A stretch of 64,000 bases of DNA. It comes from Desulfomonile tiedjei DSM 6799. Its GTDB lineage: Bacteria; Desulfobacterota; Desulfomonilia; Desulfomonilales; Desulfomonilaceae. The translations under genes were made by a program, and so were the position numbers. This document shows, piece after piece, positions 9,177 through 17,255 of this stretch (the stretch's first letter is position 1; every line of letters begins with the position of its first letter). Below the pieces are notes generated by a model. That model was not told where the DNA came from and ran no database searches. It saw only the letters and a program-made list of their open reading frames with translations. The DNA lies in contig NC_018025.1 of NCBI RefSeq assembly GCF_000266945.1, positions 3,290,001 to 3,354,000 on the forward strand. The letters run 5' to 3'.

Positions 9177-9659
9177 ATGAAAAATATTGCCGAAATGATC
9201 AGGGACATGCTCGACAGTGTTCCGGGTCTGATCGCTGCGGTAGTAATAGATAGTGATGGTATTCCCATTGCGATGGAAGGAAAAATTGATATGGAACCCG
9301 AGGACCTCGGGGCTATGTTGGCTTCAGCATTTCAATGCTATCAGGCGCTGGGTGATGGCTTGGGCCAGTTCTATTGCGAGTTGGTTACCGCTGAATTCGA
9401 CGGCATCAATGTTGCCCAACAGATGATGCCACGCGGATCACTGATCCTGGTTGCCGAAAAATCATCTCCCATGGGCGTGGTGAGAATGGCAGCCAAAACA
9501 GGAAGACAAGCCTTGAACGAGGCAATGGAGACTACCGCCGAAGCGAGAAAACGGTTCATGGAGGAACACAAGCTCCGTCTCCCACGACTTCCCGGAGATC
9601 AGGGTAAAGCGAAACCCGTGAGTCTTCTAACGTTCCTGGAGAAGAAAAAGAAAGGATGA
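9177..9659 (+). CDS. Roadblock/LC7 domain protein (MglB-like)
   Basis: A 160-residue protein with a Roadblock/LC7 fold over residues 5-120 (MIRDMLDSVPGLIAAVVIDSDGIPIA start, typical of the family), then a Lys-rich tail. Proteins of this family dimerise and act as GTPase-activating partners of small Ras-like MglA GTPases that set cell polarity or motility. The start at 9177 has a perfect GGAGGAGG ribosome site. Six bases separate it from the MglA-like gene, and a second Roadblock-like gene follows, so the three form one operon. The MglB role is inferred from context. Confidence 0.85.
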   Translation: MKNIAEMIRDMLDSVPGLIAAVVIDSDGIPIAMEGKIDMEPEDLGAMLASAFQCYQALGDGLGQFYCELVTAEFDGINVAQQMMPRGSLILVAEKSSPMGVVRMAAKTGRQALNEAMETTAEARKRFMEEHKLRLPRLPGDQGKAKPVSLLTFLEKKKKG

Positions 9660-9665
9660 AGCACA

Positions 9666-10250
9666 TTGAAAGTCGTTGGTGACAGGATTTATCTAAAACT
9701 CATCTTTTTCGGGACCGCGCTTGCCGGCAAGACAACTGCGTTGGAATGGTTGTTCTATCATGCCATTCCTGACGAGATGAAACTGGTGAAAGAACTCAGG
9801 CAAGTGAAGACTTCTTTCGGTCAAACGCTGCTCTTCGATTTTGCACCGATTGAAATCTCACAAAACGTGATCACCCGAATGTTCTCCGCAACAGGGCAGG
9901 ATTATTACAAAGGAACAAGAACAAAAGTGCTTGCCGATTCTGACGGTATATTCATTGTGGTGGATTCCCAGAAGAATCAACTTGAGAACAACCGTCTGAT
10001 ACTTCAGGAACTGGAAAAATGTCGCCGCGAAATGGACGGCTTGTCTGAAGCGGAAATAGTTGTCCTGTACAATAAGAACGATCTTGAAGAAATCTATCCA
10101 ATGGATTTCCTTAGCGGGGATCTCGGGTTACAGGCTTGGGAAGGTTTTTCAACCTGCGCGCTTACCGGAGACAATCTGGAAGAAGCATTGATAGCGATGC
10201 TTCGCAAGCTTACTGAAAAACTCAGGGTCCAGGGTTTTGACGTGGAATGA
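9666..10250 (+). CDS. MglA-like small Ras-family GTPase
   Basis: A 194-residue GTPase. The P-loop is GTALAGKTT (residues 16-24). A switch-I-like stretch precedes LLFDFAPIEI. The G3/switch II region reads ATGQDYYKGTRT, keeping the Gln of MglA proteins but lacking the Ras DxxG form. NKND (in YNKNDLEE) is the base-specificity motif, and CALTGDNL takes the G5 place. The start appears to be TTG at 9666 with AAAGGA 9 nt before it. It sits between two Roadblock-type proteins and overlaps the second by 4 nt (ATGA). Likely role: a polarity or signalling switch at the inner membrane. Confidence 0.87.
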   Translation: MKVVGDRIYLKLIFFGTALAGKTTALEWLFYHAIPDEMKLVKELRQVKTSFGQTLLFDFAPIEISQNVITRMFSATGQDYYKGTRTKVLADSDGIFIVVDSQKNQLENNRLILQELEKCRREMDGLSEAEIVVLYNKNDLEEIYPMDFLSGDLGLQAWEGFSTCALTGDNLEEALIAMLRKLTEKLRVQGFDVE

Positions 10251-10633
10251 TAGTTTTCGACGAAAAAATTCAAGATGCTTTGGACACAGGTCTCGCTCTG
10301 CAGATAGTTCTCGCGGATTCCGACGGATTCGTACTGGATAATGGCGGGTATGTTTTCGATCCGGACCAGTTGGTCGCTCTCTTCATGTCGACTCAGCGCC
10401 AGATGCAGGAAGGCGCTGTGCGCTTTGATTTCGGGCAGATTTCGGAATTCAGCTTTTGTCTGACGGGAACCGAATTGACAGTGGCATGCCGCCGTATTTT
10501 CTGGCCCGACGGAGGCTGCGTCGTAATCGTTGTTCTTCCTGTAGGGGGGGCTCAAAATATCATCATAGCCGATGTCATAAGAGCTTTCGGCAAGTACGTC
10601 GAAGATCAGAGAGCGGCCTTACGAAACTCCTGA
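10247..10633 (+). CDS. second, divergent Roadblock-like protein
   Basis: A 128-residue protein that looks like a diverged Roadblock/LC7 domain: LALQIVLADSDGFVLDN matches the first strands and hairpin of the fold, and VIVVLPVGG with the last helix match its second half. No enzyme motif is seen. It overlaps the GTPase gene by ATGA, so it is translated with it. In Myxococcus-like systems one MglB dimer acts on MglA; here a separate second partner may act as a heterodimer mate, an exchange factor or an effector. Fold assignment is by sequence look only. Confidence 0.6.
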   Translation: MIVFDEKIQDALDTGLALQIVLADSDGFVLDNGGYVFDPDQLVALFMSTQRQMQEGAVRFDFGQISEFSFCLTGTELTVACRRIFWPDGGCVVIVVLPVGGAQNIIIADVIRAFGKYVEDQRAALRNS

Positions 10634-10672
10634 GTGCTATTCACATCCCCTGCTGAGCCGACCATTCCGGAA

Positions 10673-11185
10673 TCAGAGTTTTTCCAGAGCTTTTCGGTAA
10701 ATATCCAGGTCCGACTGGGAAAACAGAACGAAGACAACTTTTTCAATTTGAGGAAACCTCTTGAGCTGCTCGAGACTCGTTCTCAACGCTATTCCGGACG
10801 CTTCGGATATAGGATAGCCGTACGCCCCCGTGCTTATGGATGGGAAAGCGAGCGATTGCAGGTTGTTTTCCGCCGCCACTTCAAAGCATCTCCGGTAACA
10901 GCTAGCAAGTAATTCCGGTTCTTTCGATCGACCGCCTCTATAAATGGGTCCTACCGTGTGAATCACGTGTTTCGCCTTAAGCTTGTGACCTTTCGTAATC
11001 TTGGCATCTCCTGTTTCACATCCTCCCAACTGACGGCATTCAGCCAAGAGCTCCGGACCTGCTGCCCGATGAATCGCTCCGTCCACTCCACCACCTCCGA
11101 GGAGGGAGTTGTTTGCGGCGTTAACGATAGCATCCACATCTGCACTCGTAATATCACCTTGCAATAAATGGATTTTTGCTTTCAT
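10673..11185 (-). CDS. macrodomain protein (O-acetyl-ADP-ribose deacetylase type)
   Basis: A 170-residue single macrodomain that binds ADP-ribose and probably hydrolyses O-acetyl-ADP-ribose or ADP-ribosyl esters. The diagnostic stretches are all present: GDIT near the start, VDAIVNAANNSLLGGGGVDGAIHRAAG, HVIHTVGP, and SISTGAYGYP. The start at 11185 (MKAKIHLLQGDIT) has GAGGAG 8 nt upstream. It converges with the Roadblock-MglA operon and is not part of it. No DraT/DraG, toxin or NAD-consuming gene lies next to it, so the biological substrate is open. Confidence 0.93.
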   Translation of the reverse strand: MKAKIHLLQGDITSADVDAIVNAANNSLLGGGGVDGAIHRAAGPELLAECRQLGGCETGDAKITKGHKLKAKHVIHTVGPIYRGGRSKEPELLASCYRRCFEVAAENNLQSLAFPSISTGAYGYPISEASGIALRTSLEQLKRFPQIEKVVFVLFSQSDLDIYRKALEKL

Positions 11186-11498
11186 GCGGCATCTCCTCAC
11201 TGTGTCATATCGGATTAATAATCGTAATCTTGTCTTGACAGATACTTAACGCTAGTGCATACACTCAATTATTCTTGTTTATGACGTCGGGGTGCCCATT
11301 CCGCAGGTTACAGAGCGGGAGATCACCCTTTTTTGATTTGAGGCACGCACCTTTTCTTTCCCAGAGACTAATGCAATTGCATGATCTGATTCGGGTTGGG
11401 TCACCTTTTTTCTCATGATTAATGACTCAGTATACCCGATGCCTTCAGTTGGATTCAATTCTCACAAAACGGATTATCGATGTGAAAGGAGATATAGT

Positions 11499-12323
11499 GT
11501 GAAAAAGACCCTTCTTCACGCAAGCTTTGCAATTCTTTGTTTGGCGTTGTTGCTGGTCTCTTACTCCTGGGCTCAGGGAACAATGGCTCTGCGCGTCAAC
11601 GGAGCCGCCATGGCTTCCGACCAGGTTGCACTGTGGGCTAAGTCATTTCATGCAGAGAATCCGAACATGAATGTGCTTGTTGTAGGCTCCAGCGCAGGAA
11701 AAGGTTTTGAATCCCTATTCGAGAAACGTGCGGAAATTGGCCTTGCCAGCCGTCTGATTTCTCCGGAAGAGATGAAAACTGCAGAAAGCAAAAACATGAA
11801 ATTGGCAAACCGGCTGATCGGCTATGCCGGGATGGCGGTTTACACAAGTCCTGAGAATCCTGTGAATGAGCTCACTATGGAGCAGCTCAGGAAAATTTTT
11901 ACTGGAGATTTCACGAACTGGAAGGACGTGGGCGGACCCGATCAACCAATCCGGTGTTTCACCAGAAGGGTGCCCGAATCAGGCGGCGCCGTGTTCTTCC
12001 AAAACACCGTTCTCAAGAAAGCTCCATATGCTCCCTCTACCATAAAGGCTGAGAGCTGGGGTTCAATAATCAAAATATGCGCCAATGCCAAGGATTTGCC
12101 GATTGGTATCGGCCCTGTACCAATCAACGGGACGTCAGGGGGTGCGAAGGTCCTTGGGGTGAAAGCCGACGAAAACTCTCCAGCGGTGATTCCATCCGAA
12201 GAAACGCTGAAGAACAAAACCTATCCAATTCTACTTCCCTTCTACATGTACTGGGACGCGGATACCAAGGACAAGAGAGTGATGGATTTTGTCAATTATT
12301 GTGAACAAAGGGGAATACATTAG
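11499..12323 (+). CDS. PstS-like phosphate-binding-type periplasmic protein
   Basis: A 274-residue secreted protein starting at GTG 11499 (VKKTLLHASFAILCLALLLVS signal peptide) after AAAGGAG. The mature part is a PBP-like domain of the PstS family: SSAGKGFESLFEKRAEIGLASR near the N-terminus, YTSPENPVNELT, and a late SGGAVFF anion-binding loop. There are no pstCAB genes here, so it is an orphan. Such short PstS-like proteins may feed a distant transporter or bind another oxyanion. A terminator-like C6/G6 hairpin follows. Confidence 0.8.
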   Translation: MKKTLLHASFAILCLALLLVSYSWAQGTMALRVNGAAMASDQVALWAKSFHAENPNMNVLVVGSSAGKGFESLFEKRAEIGLASRLISPEEMKTAESKNMKLANRLIGYAGMAVYTSPENPVNELTMEQLRKIFTGDFTNWKDVGGPDQPIRCFTRRVPESGGAVFFQNTVLKKAPYAPSTIKAESWGSIIKICANAKDLPIGIGPVPINGTSGGAKVLGVKADENSPAVIPSEETLKNKTYPILLPFYMYWDADTKDKRVMDFVNYCEQRGIH

Positions 12324-12370
12324 CCCGATCGAGATGGCGAACCTTCTCTATTGAACAAGTTTGCATTCAA

Positions 12371-12409
12371 AATCCCCCCATTCCCCCCTTTAATAAAGGG
12401 GGGATTTTT
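12371..12409 (+). terminator. C-run/G-run hairpin with T-tract
   Basis: CCCCCCTTTA faces its inverse TAAAGGGGGG (12383-12403), and ATTTTT follows. It could stop transcription of the PstS-like gene. It also belongs to a dispersed C6/G6 palindrome family seen at about 16790-16880 and 39935-40020, so it may be a repeat used as a terminator. Confidence 0.55.
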
Positions 12410-12437
12410 GTCTAGCTTTGAAAGCAAATTGCTGTTT

Positions 12438-12597
12438 TAGCTAATATCAGAACTTTTGTCCGATTGCGAAAAGCGCTTTTCGAAAATCGGTGGTGTCGTG
12501 CCTTCGTGCCGGCACACTTTTCATAATGAATCGACCAGTTCGGTCCGGCAGAGACGCCGGGCCCTACCGTTTCTTATAAAAGGAACGGTGTTAACTA
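12438..12597. mobile_element. MITE copy A (TA-ended, ~160 bp)
   Basis: The ends read TAGCTAATATC and, reversed, TAGTTAACACC. Inside are the family's three palindromic blocks: GCGAAAAGCGCTTTTCG, GTGCCGGCAC, and CCGGCAGAGACGCCGG. It is non-coding. The same core is present at 12923, 16618, 47356 and (inverted) 56735. This copy lacks the GGTCAGAAATTAT segment near its right end. Confidence 0.65.
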
Positions 12598-12669
12598 CCA
12601 AAGACTTGATATTCCGTACGTAGCCGCTTTAGGGGCTGTAAAAAGAAGAGAATCGCAGAAAACGGTATA

Positions 12670-12855
12670 TTAAACGTCGTCTATCTTGATGGCATTTTGC
12701 GGACAAACGGCTGAACAGGATTCGCAACCAGTACATTTGGATGGATCGAAAACGCAGACCCGACAGTCTTCATCCTTCAGGACAAGCTTGGGACAAATCC
12801 GTGCACAAGCCAGACAATTCGTGCATTTATCATCATTGATGAACGGGATATACAT
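12670..12855 (-). CDS. small 2[4Fe-4S] ferredoxin
   Basis: A 61-residue bacterial-type ferredoxin. CTNCLACARICP and CTGCESCSAVCP supply the ligands of two [4Fe-4S] clusters, with a short Cys-containing insert (DEDCRVCVFD) between them. The start ATG at 12855 (MYIPFINDDKC) has GGAGAGG upstream; the frame is open further but the extra 21 residues are not ferredoxin-like. It is flanked by MITE copies A and B and has no operon partner. Role: soluble low-potential electron carrier. Confidence 0.88.
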   Translation of the reverse strand: MYIPFINDDKCTNCLACARICPKLVLKDEDCRVCVFDPSKCTGCESCSAVCPQNAIKIDDV

Positions 12856-12922
12856 CTTCGCCTCTCCGATCCATGAGGAGTTGAACATACAATAAACATG
12901 GGTATCCTTCTTGTCCACATTC

Positions 12923-13115
12923 TATAGCAAGTGTATAGAACAGTGTTGTCCAATTGCGAAAAGCACTTCTCGGCAATTGGCAGGTGCCGTGCCTCCATGC
13001 CGGCACATTTTTCAAATACAAATCAACCGGTTCGGGCCGGCAGAGACGCCGGCTCCTACTGATTTATTTAAAGCACAATGTGTTCAAAAGGTCAGAAATT
13101 GTGTCGTCTGCTATA
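12923..13115. mobile_element. MITE copy B (~193 bp)
   Basis: Ends are TATAGCA at 12923 and TGCTATA at 13109-13115, perfect inverses for 7 bp, consistent with TA target duplication. The interior carries the family palindromes and the AAAGCACAATGTGTTCAAAAGGTCAG-like tail (read here in pieces). This copy is uninterrupted and serves as the reference for the nested copy C. Confidence 0.7.
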
Positions 13116-13133
13116 AATGAGGACATGGTTCAA

Positions 13134-14840
13134 TTAAGCCGACACAGGTTTGGAAACGGATTTTGCCGTTCCGAGCGAACTTTGCACGAGGTGCATCCGC
13201 TTCAATTCTTTCCTCAGTACTTTCCCGACCTGGCTTCTGGGAAGCTCTTGCAGAAATTCCACAAGTTTCGGGACATTTTCGGGAGGCAAGCGTTTTTCGC
13301 AATGGCGAATAACATCTGCGGCTGTCAGTGTCTCGCCTTTCTTCACAACTACATAAGCTTTCACTATTTGACCGAGGTCCCTATCGGGAACTCCCAAAGC
13401 GCATGCTTCCATGATCTTCGGGTGAGCAAAGAGGACTTCATCGATATCCCGGGGAAAGATTTTCTCCCCACTGGAAACGATCATTTCCTTCTTCCTGTCC
13501 ACGATGCTGAAGTATCCATCTGTATCCATGACAGCAATATCGCCCGTAAGTAACCAGCCGTCCCTCAGCGTTGTGCGAGTCTCCTGCTCGAGGTTGACAT
13601 ACCCTTTCATTACCTGAGGACCTTTAATACAAAGTTCCCCGCGTTCCCCCGGGGTAGTTATCTCGGTTCCGAAATCATCCACATCCACCAGCTTTATGTC
13701 TGTGTCCGGCAACGGAAGTCCAATTGTTCCGATCTTAGTTTTGCCACCGAATGGATTGACGTGACTTACGGGAGAGCATTCCGTCAATCCGTAGCCCTCA
13801 CAGATCTGCCCACCGGTAAGCCTTTCGAACGTTTTCATTATCTCGAGCGCAAGAGGAGCACCACCGGAAAAGCACCCCTTGAGGGACGTAAGATTGTACC
13901 TTAACAGATGTGGATCGTTGATCATACCAGTATATAAAATCGGAAGAGCCGGGATGAAAGTGGCTTGATATTGGCTTACAGCTTCAAGGATGTTTTTTGG
14001 ATCCGGCAGTGGAATGAGAATGTCGGTAAAAGCGTAGAAAATGCCAATATTAAGCGAGCACGTCAGTCCGAAAACATGAAAAAACGGCAGGCACCCCACG
14101 ACGACTTCTTTTCCATCCCTGAAGACAGGAAACCAGGCACGGAGCTGCTGAACATTGCGGCTCATGTTGCTATGCGAGAGTTCGACCCCTTTGGATTTAC
14201 CGGTAGTTGCACTGGTGAAAAGTATGAAAGCAGTGTCATCCATAGACGGCATGTGCGATCCCGTCATGGGCTGTGCGGAATCCATGAAATGCGAAAACTC
14301 AAAGAGCCCTTCCTTTTCCCGTGTTCGAAGGTGGAGTTGCTTTCTTACGAAAGGAAAGAGCTGCTTCTTCAGGAAAGGTAGATAATCTCTGATGTGGCAT
14401 GAGATAATAGTCCGTACGGAGGTTCGTCTTTGTATTGTTTCCACCTTTGGTACCAGAACATCCAGACACACGACGATTTCCGAGCTCGCAACGTTCAGTT
14501 GATGCTCCATGAGCATGTCATCATTACGCGGGTTATGCATGACCGCAATTGCACCAGCTCTTAAGGTTCCGTAAATCGCAACCGCCGTCTGGATCAGATT
14601 TGGCAATATAATCGATACCTTTGCACCGGGTTGTATACCAAGACCTTTGAGTCCCCCGGCGAATCGCGATACCATTTCATCTAATTCGCGAAAAGTGACC
14701 CGGGTTCCTTCGAATATGAGCGCGACATTCTCCGGATACTTTTTTGCGGTTATGGATAGTGCCTGTTGAAGAGGTATGTCATTATAGGCGAGAGATGGAG
14801 GCACTCCCTTTGCGTACGACTTATTCCAGATCCTTTCCAT
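13134..14840 (-). CDS. AMP-forming acyl-CoA synthetase
   Basis: A 568-residue ANL-superfamily enzyme expected to activate a carboxylic acid with ATP and CoA. The phosphate-binding loop reads TSATTGKSKG, a variant of the usual TSGTTGxPKG. GYGLTECSP gives the A5 motif, TGDIAVMDTDGYFSIVDRKKEMI the A7-A8 hinge, and PRSQVGKVLRKEL the A10 catalytic lysine. No signal peptide. The start has AAGGAG 8 nt upstream. Length and the hinge sequence fit medium- or long-chain fatty acid ligases. It is monocistronic. The unusual first loop does not by itself mean loss of activity. Confidence 0.88.
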   Translation of the reverse strand: MERIWNKSYAKGVPPSLAYNDIPLQQALSITAKKYPENVALIFEGTRVTFRELDEMVSRFAGGLKGLGIQPGAKVSIILPNLIQTAVAIYGTLRAGAIAVMHNPRNDDMLMEHQLNVASSEIVVCLDVLVPKVETIQRRTSVRTIISCHIRDYLPFLKKQLFPFVRKQLHLRTREKEGLFEFSHFMDSAQPMTGSHMPSMDDTAFILFTSATTGKSKGVELSHSNMSRNVQQLRAWFPVFRDGKEVVVGCLPFFHVFGLTCSLNIGIFYAFTDILIPLPDPKNILEAVSQYQATFIPALPILYTGMINDPHLLRYNLTSLKGCFSGGAPLALEIMKTFERLTGGQICEGYGLTECSPVSHVNPFGGKTKIGTIGLPLPDTDIKLVDVDDFGTEITTPGERGELCIKGPQVMKGYVNLEQETRTTLRDGWLLTGDIAVMDTDGYFSIVDRKKEMIVSSGEKIFPRDIDEVLFAHPKIMEACALGVPDRDLGQIVKAYVVVKKGETLTAADVIRHCEKRLPPENVPKLVEFLQELPRSQVGKVLRKELKRMHLVQSSLGTAKSVSKPVSA

Positions 14841-15070
14841 ACGAAACTCCTTCTTACTGCAAGAGGATTGTCCGGAACAATCCGATGTTAGGACATAATG
14901 GAAAATACGGAAGAAAGCCGATTGTTAGGGCTGGTTTTATTGCTATTTGTTATAACACGATTGGAATGAAGAATATCTAAAAACCGTATGCTTCACATAG
15001 AAAATTTTCTTTATGTAAGGTGCGGGGTGATTAAGTCACTTGAGCAAGTATAGATAAATTGGTGAGATCG
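14841..15070. other. divergent promoter region
   Basis: It lies between the acyl-CoA synthetase (minus) and the astB-like gene (plus). The DNA is AT-richer than its surroundings, as expected for two divergent promoters, but I could not single out confident -35/-10 pairs. No repeat or gene is seen. Confidence 0.4.
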
Positions 15071-16438
15071 ATGACAAGAGAAATGAACTTTGACGGGCTT
15101 GTCGGACCGACCCACAATTATGCCGGGTTGTCATACGGCAATCCTGCATCTATGGAACATGCATTGACAGTATCGGATCCAAGATCGGCGGTGCTACAGG
15201 GTCTCGAGAAAATGAAACTGCTGGCAGATCTTGGAGTGCCTCAGGCTGTTATTCCGCCGCAAGATCGACCTGACATCCCTATGCTGAGAAAACTCGGGTT
15301 CAAAGGGAACGATTCGGATACGATCTCGGCAGTGGCACGCGATTCAAAGGCTCTCCTCGCGGCAGTTTACAGTTCGTCTTCCATGTGGGCCGCAAATGCT
15401 GCAACCGTTTCTCCATCCGCGGATACTGAGGATGGCAAAGTTCACTTTACACCGGCTAACCTCATCACTCAGTTTCATCGATCGCTCGAACCGCGCTTTA
15501 CTGCGCGGGTTCTCAGGAAGATTTTCCCTGATGAAACACAATTCGTTCACCACCCGCCCCTGCCCTGCGCTCTCCACTACTGCGACGAAGGAGCCGCGAA
15601 TCACGTCAGACTCTGTTCTTCAGTGGGAGAAAAGGGCCTGGAGTTGTTCGTGTTCGGCAAGAGGCCTTTCGACACCGGGGACATCGGTCCCTTACTCTTT
15701 CCGGCGCGCCAGAGTTTTGAAGCTTCCCGGGCGATCGCTCGCCTGCACGGTCTCGATCGAAACGCAACGATTTTCCTGAAACAGAGTTCGCTGGCAGTAG
15801 ATTCGGGAGTCTTCCACAACGACGTTATCTCTGTTGGCAATCAAAATCTGTTCTTTTTCCACGAGCTTGCCTTTGAACAGCAACTCAAGTCCATTGCCGC
15901 TGTGAGAGATACTTTTGTAAAAATGTACGATGCCGAGCCGATCTTCATTGAGGTCGCCAATCGACGGGTTCCCCTTGAATTGGCTGTGAAGACGTATCTC
16001 TTCAATATTCAGATTGTCACGCTGGCAAACAATGACATGACCGTCATTGCGCCTACGGAAATTGCCGAGACCCCGCAAACCGCCGATGTTATTGATAACA
16101 TTATTGAAGACTCGAACAATCCCATAAAAAGCGTGCACTATGTCAACATACGGGAGAGCATGAAAAACGGGGGCGGCCCCGCTTGTTTGCGCTTGAGAGT
16201 GGTTCTCAGCGAGACAGAGAGACAAGCGGTTCATCCAAACGTGGTCCTCACTTCCACGCTCTACCATGATCTGGTTCGTTGGGCCGGAGCTCACTATAGA
16301 GATCGCCTCGAACCGGAAGACCTTGCCGATCCGCAGTTGATACAGGAAACAAGAACTGCATTGGATGCGCTCACTCAAATTCTCGGGTTAGGTTCTCTGT
16401 ATGATTTTCAACGAACCGGCGGTGAACGGGGGTCCTGA
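15071..16438 (+). CDS. astB: N-succinylarginine dihydrolase
   Basis: A 455-residue enzyme closely resembling E. coli AstB, which converts N2-succinylarginine to N2-succinylornithine, ammonia and CO2 in the arginine succinyltransferase pathway. NFDGLVGPTHNYAGLS, MWAANAATVSPSADT, DEGAANH, GVFHNDV and GGGPACLRLRVVL are all conserved; the last holds the catalytic Cys, and the others the Glu and His of the triad. The start is ATG 15071 after a GGTGAG site. No astA, astC, astD or astE lies in the window, so the source and fate of its product are open. A dispersed repeat begins just after the stop. Confidence 0.93.
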   Translation: MTREMNFDGLVGPTHNYAGLSYGNPASMEHALTVSDPRSAVLQGLEKMKLLADLGVPQAVIPPQDRPDIPMLRKLGFKGNDSDTISAVARDSKALLAAVYSSSSMWAANAATVSPSADTEDGKVHFTPANLITQFHRSLEPRFTARVLRKIFPDETQFVHHPPLPCALHYCDEGAANHVRLCSSVGEKGLELFVFGKRPFDTGDIGPLLFPARQSFEASRAIARLHGLDRNATIFLKQSSLAVDSGVFHNDVISVGNQNLFFFHELAFEQQLKSIAAVRDTFVKMYDAEPIFIEVANRRVPLELAVKTYLFNIQIVTLANNDMTVIAPTEIAETPQTADVIDNIIEDSNNPIKSVHYVNIRESMKNGGGPACLRLRVVLSETERQAVHPNVVLTSTLYHDLVRWAGAHYRDRLEPEDLADPQLIQETRTALDALTQILGLGSLYDFQRTGGERGS

Positions 16439-16442
16439 CACC

Positions 16443-16571
16443 CATTCGCTTTTCTTCTCATAATCTGGGAGGCTGAAGGTATCCTTCGCTCCGGACGACG
16501 CAAAGCCGTCTAATCACTCCGCTCAGAACACCTCAGCCTGCGCCAGGCTTATATGCATTATTGCGAAATGG
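16443..16571 (+). repeat. ~130-bp dispersed repeat, copy 1
   Basis: It starts just after the astB stop and reads ATTCGCTTTTCTTCTC, then TCTGGGAGGCTGA, GTATCCTTCGCTCCGGACG, and ends TTGCGAAATGG. A second copy lies in inverse orientation at 22968-23097, downstream of the CDC48-like gene. It is GC-rich and partly palindromic, and it has no coding capacity. Confidence 0.75.
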
Positions 16572-16617
16572 CATGAACTCATTCGGAAGCTACTCGTCCG
16601 AATACAGGCTTGTTGCT

Positions 16618-16974
16618 TATAGCAAGTGTACAAAACAGTGTCCAATTGCGAAAAGCTCTTCTCGGCAATTGGTAGGTGCAGTGCCTCCGTGCCGGCACAT
16701 TTTTCAAATGTAATTCAACCAGTTCGGTCCGGTAGGGACGCCGGCCCCTAGGTTCACTTATAGCAGTTGTCAAAAATTCTGTCCGAATCAAAAATCCCCC
16801 CTTTCCCCCCTTTAGAAAAGGGGGGGATATAGATGCCGTCTTTACCCCCCTTTTCTAAAGGGGGGCTGGGGGGATTTTCATGGGATTAGCCGTAGCGAAT
16901 TGAGGTCATTATTCTTGACAATCGCTATAAAGCACAATGTGTTCAAAAGGTCAGGAATTATCTCAACTGCGATA
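16618..16974. mobile_element. MITE copy C, interrupted by another MITE
   Basis: The left end TATAGCAAGTG at 16618 and right end TGCGATA at 16968-16974 match copy B. The family interior is broken after CTTA (about 16760) and resumes at AAAGCACAATG (about 16930), the same sequence that is continuous in copy B. Without the insert this copy is about 186 bp. Confidence 0.75.
16759..16929. mobile_element. 171-bp MITE nested in copy C
   Basis: A 19-bp imperfect inverted repeat bounds it: TATAGCAGTTGTCAAAAAT at the left, TATAGCGATTGTCAAGAAT reversed at the right (16911-16929). TA is repeated at both borders. Inside is a C6/G6 palindrome (about 16790-16880) that can form a long hairpin, like the one at 39935-40020. 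Ends starting TATAGC with a TA target resemble Tc1/mariner-IS630-type MITEs. No coding capacity. Confidence 0.75.
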
Positions 16975-17033
16975 TGAAAGAAACGTGAGACGGACTGTAC
17001 TGAAACGGTGTGCTGCAGGATGACGTATGCTGA

Positions 17034-17255
17034 TTATTTCCGGAAATCGTCGGATGATTTTCTTCGTGTACCAAGAAATATAAGTAATGCAGCGATTACC
17101 AGGAGAACACTGCCCACAATCGCTTCCGTAACTTTCCCTCGTTCATGAAGCAGGTACAGACTCGCTCCGGCAATCACCAGTACGAAACCTGCGAACCAGC
17201 TATTTGTGAGTACCCTCATTATGGTGTTGAACATGACATTCCCGATGAGAGTCAC
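17034..17255 (-). CDS. small two-helix membrane protein
   Basis: A 73-residue protein with two hydrophobic segments (about residues 20-36 and 46-62), separated by the polar HERGKVTEA turn, and a basic tail RRKSSDDFRK. No family recognised. The proposed GTG start at 17255 overlaps the stop of the large TPR gene by one base (TAGTG), suggesting translational coupling; an ATG seven codons in is an alternative. It may anchor or assist the TPR protein at the inner membrane. Confidence 0.55.
   Translation of the reverse strand: MTLIGNVMFNTIMRVLTNSWFAGFVLVIAGASLYLLHERGKVTEAIVGSVLLVIAALLIFLGTRRKSSDDFRK

Noticed and set aside
13134-14840. Inactivated acyl-CoA synthetase because of TSATTGKSKG
   Set aside because: The loop keeps its Thr, Gly and Lys residues, and all later motifs including the catalytic Lys are intact.
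12923-16974. Spaced MITE copies as a CRISPR array
   Set aside because: The repeats are about 160-190 bp, unevenly spaced kilobases apart, with inverted ends, and no cas genes are present.
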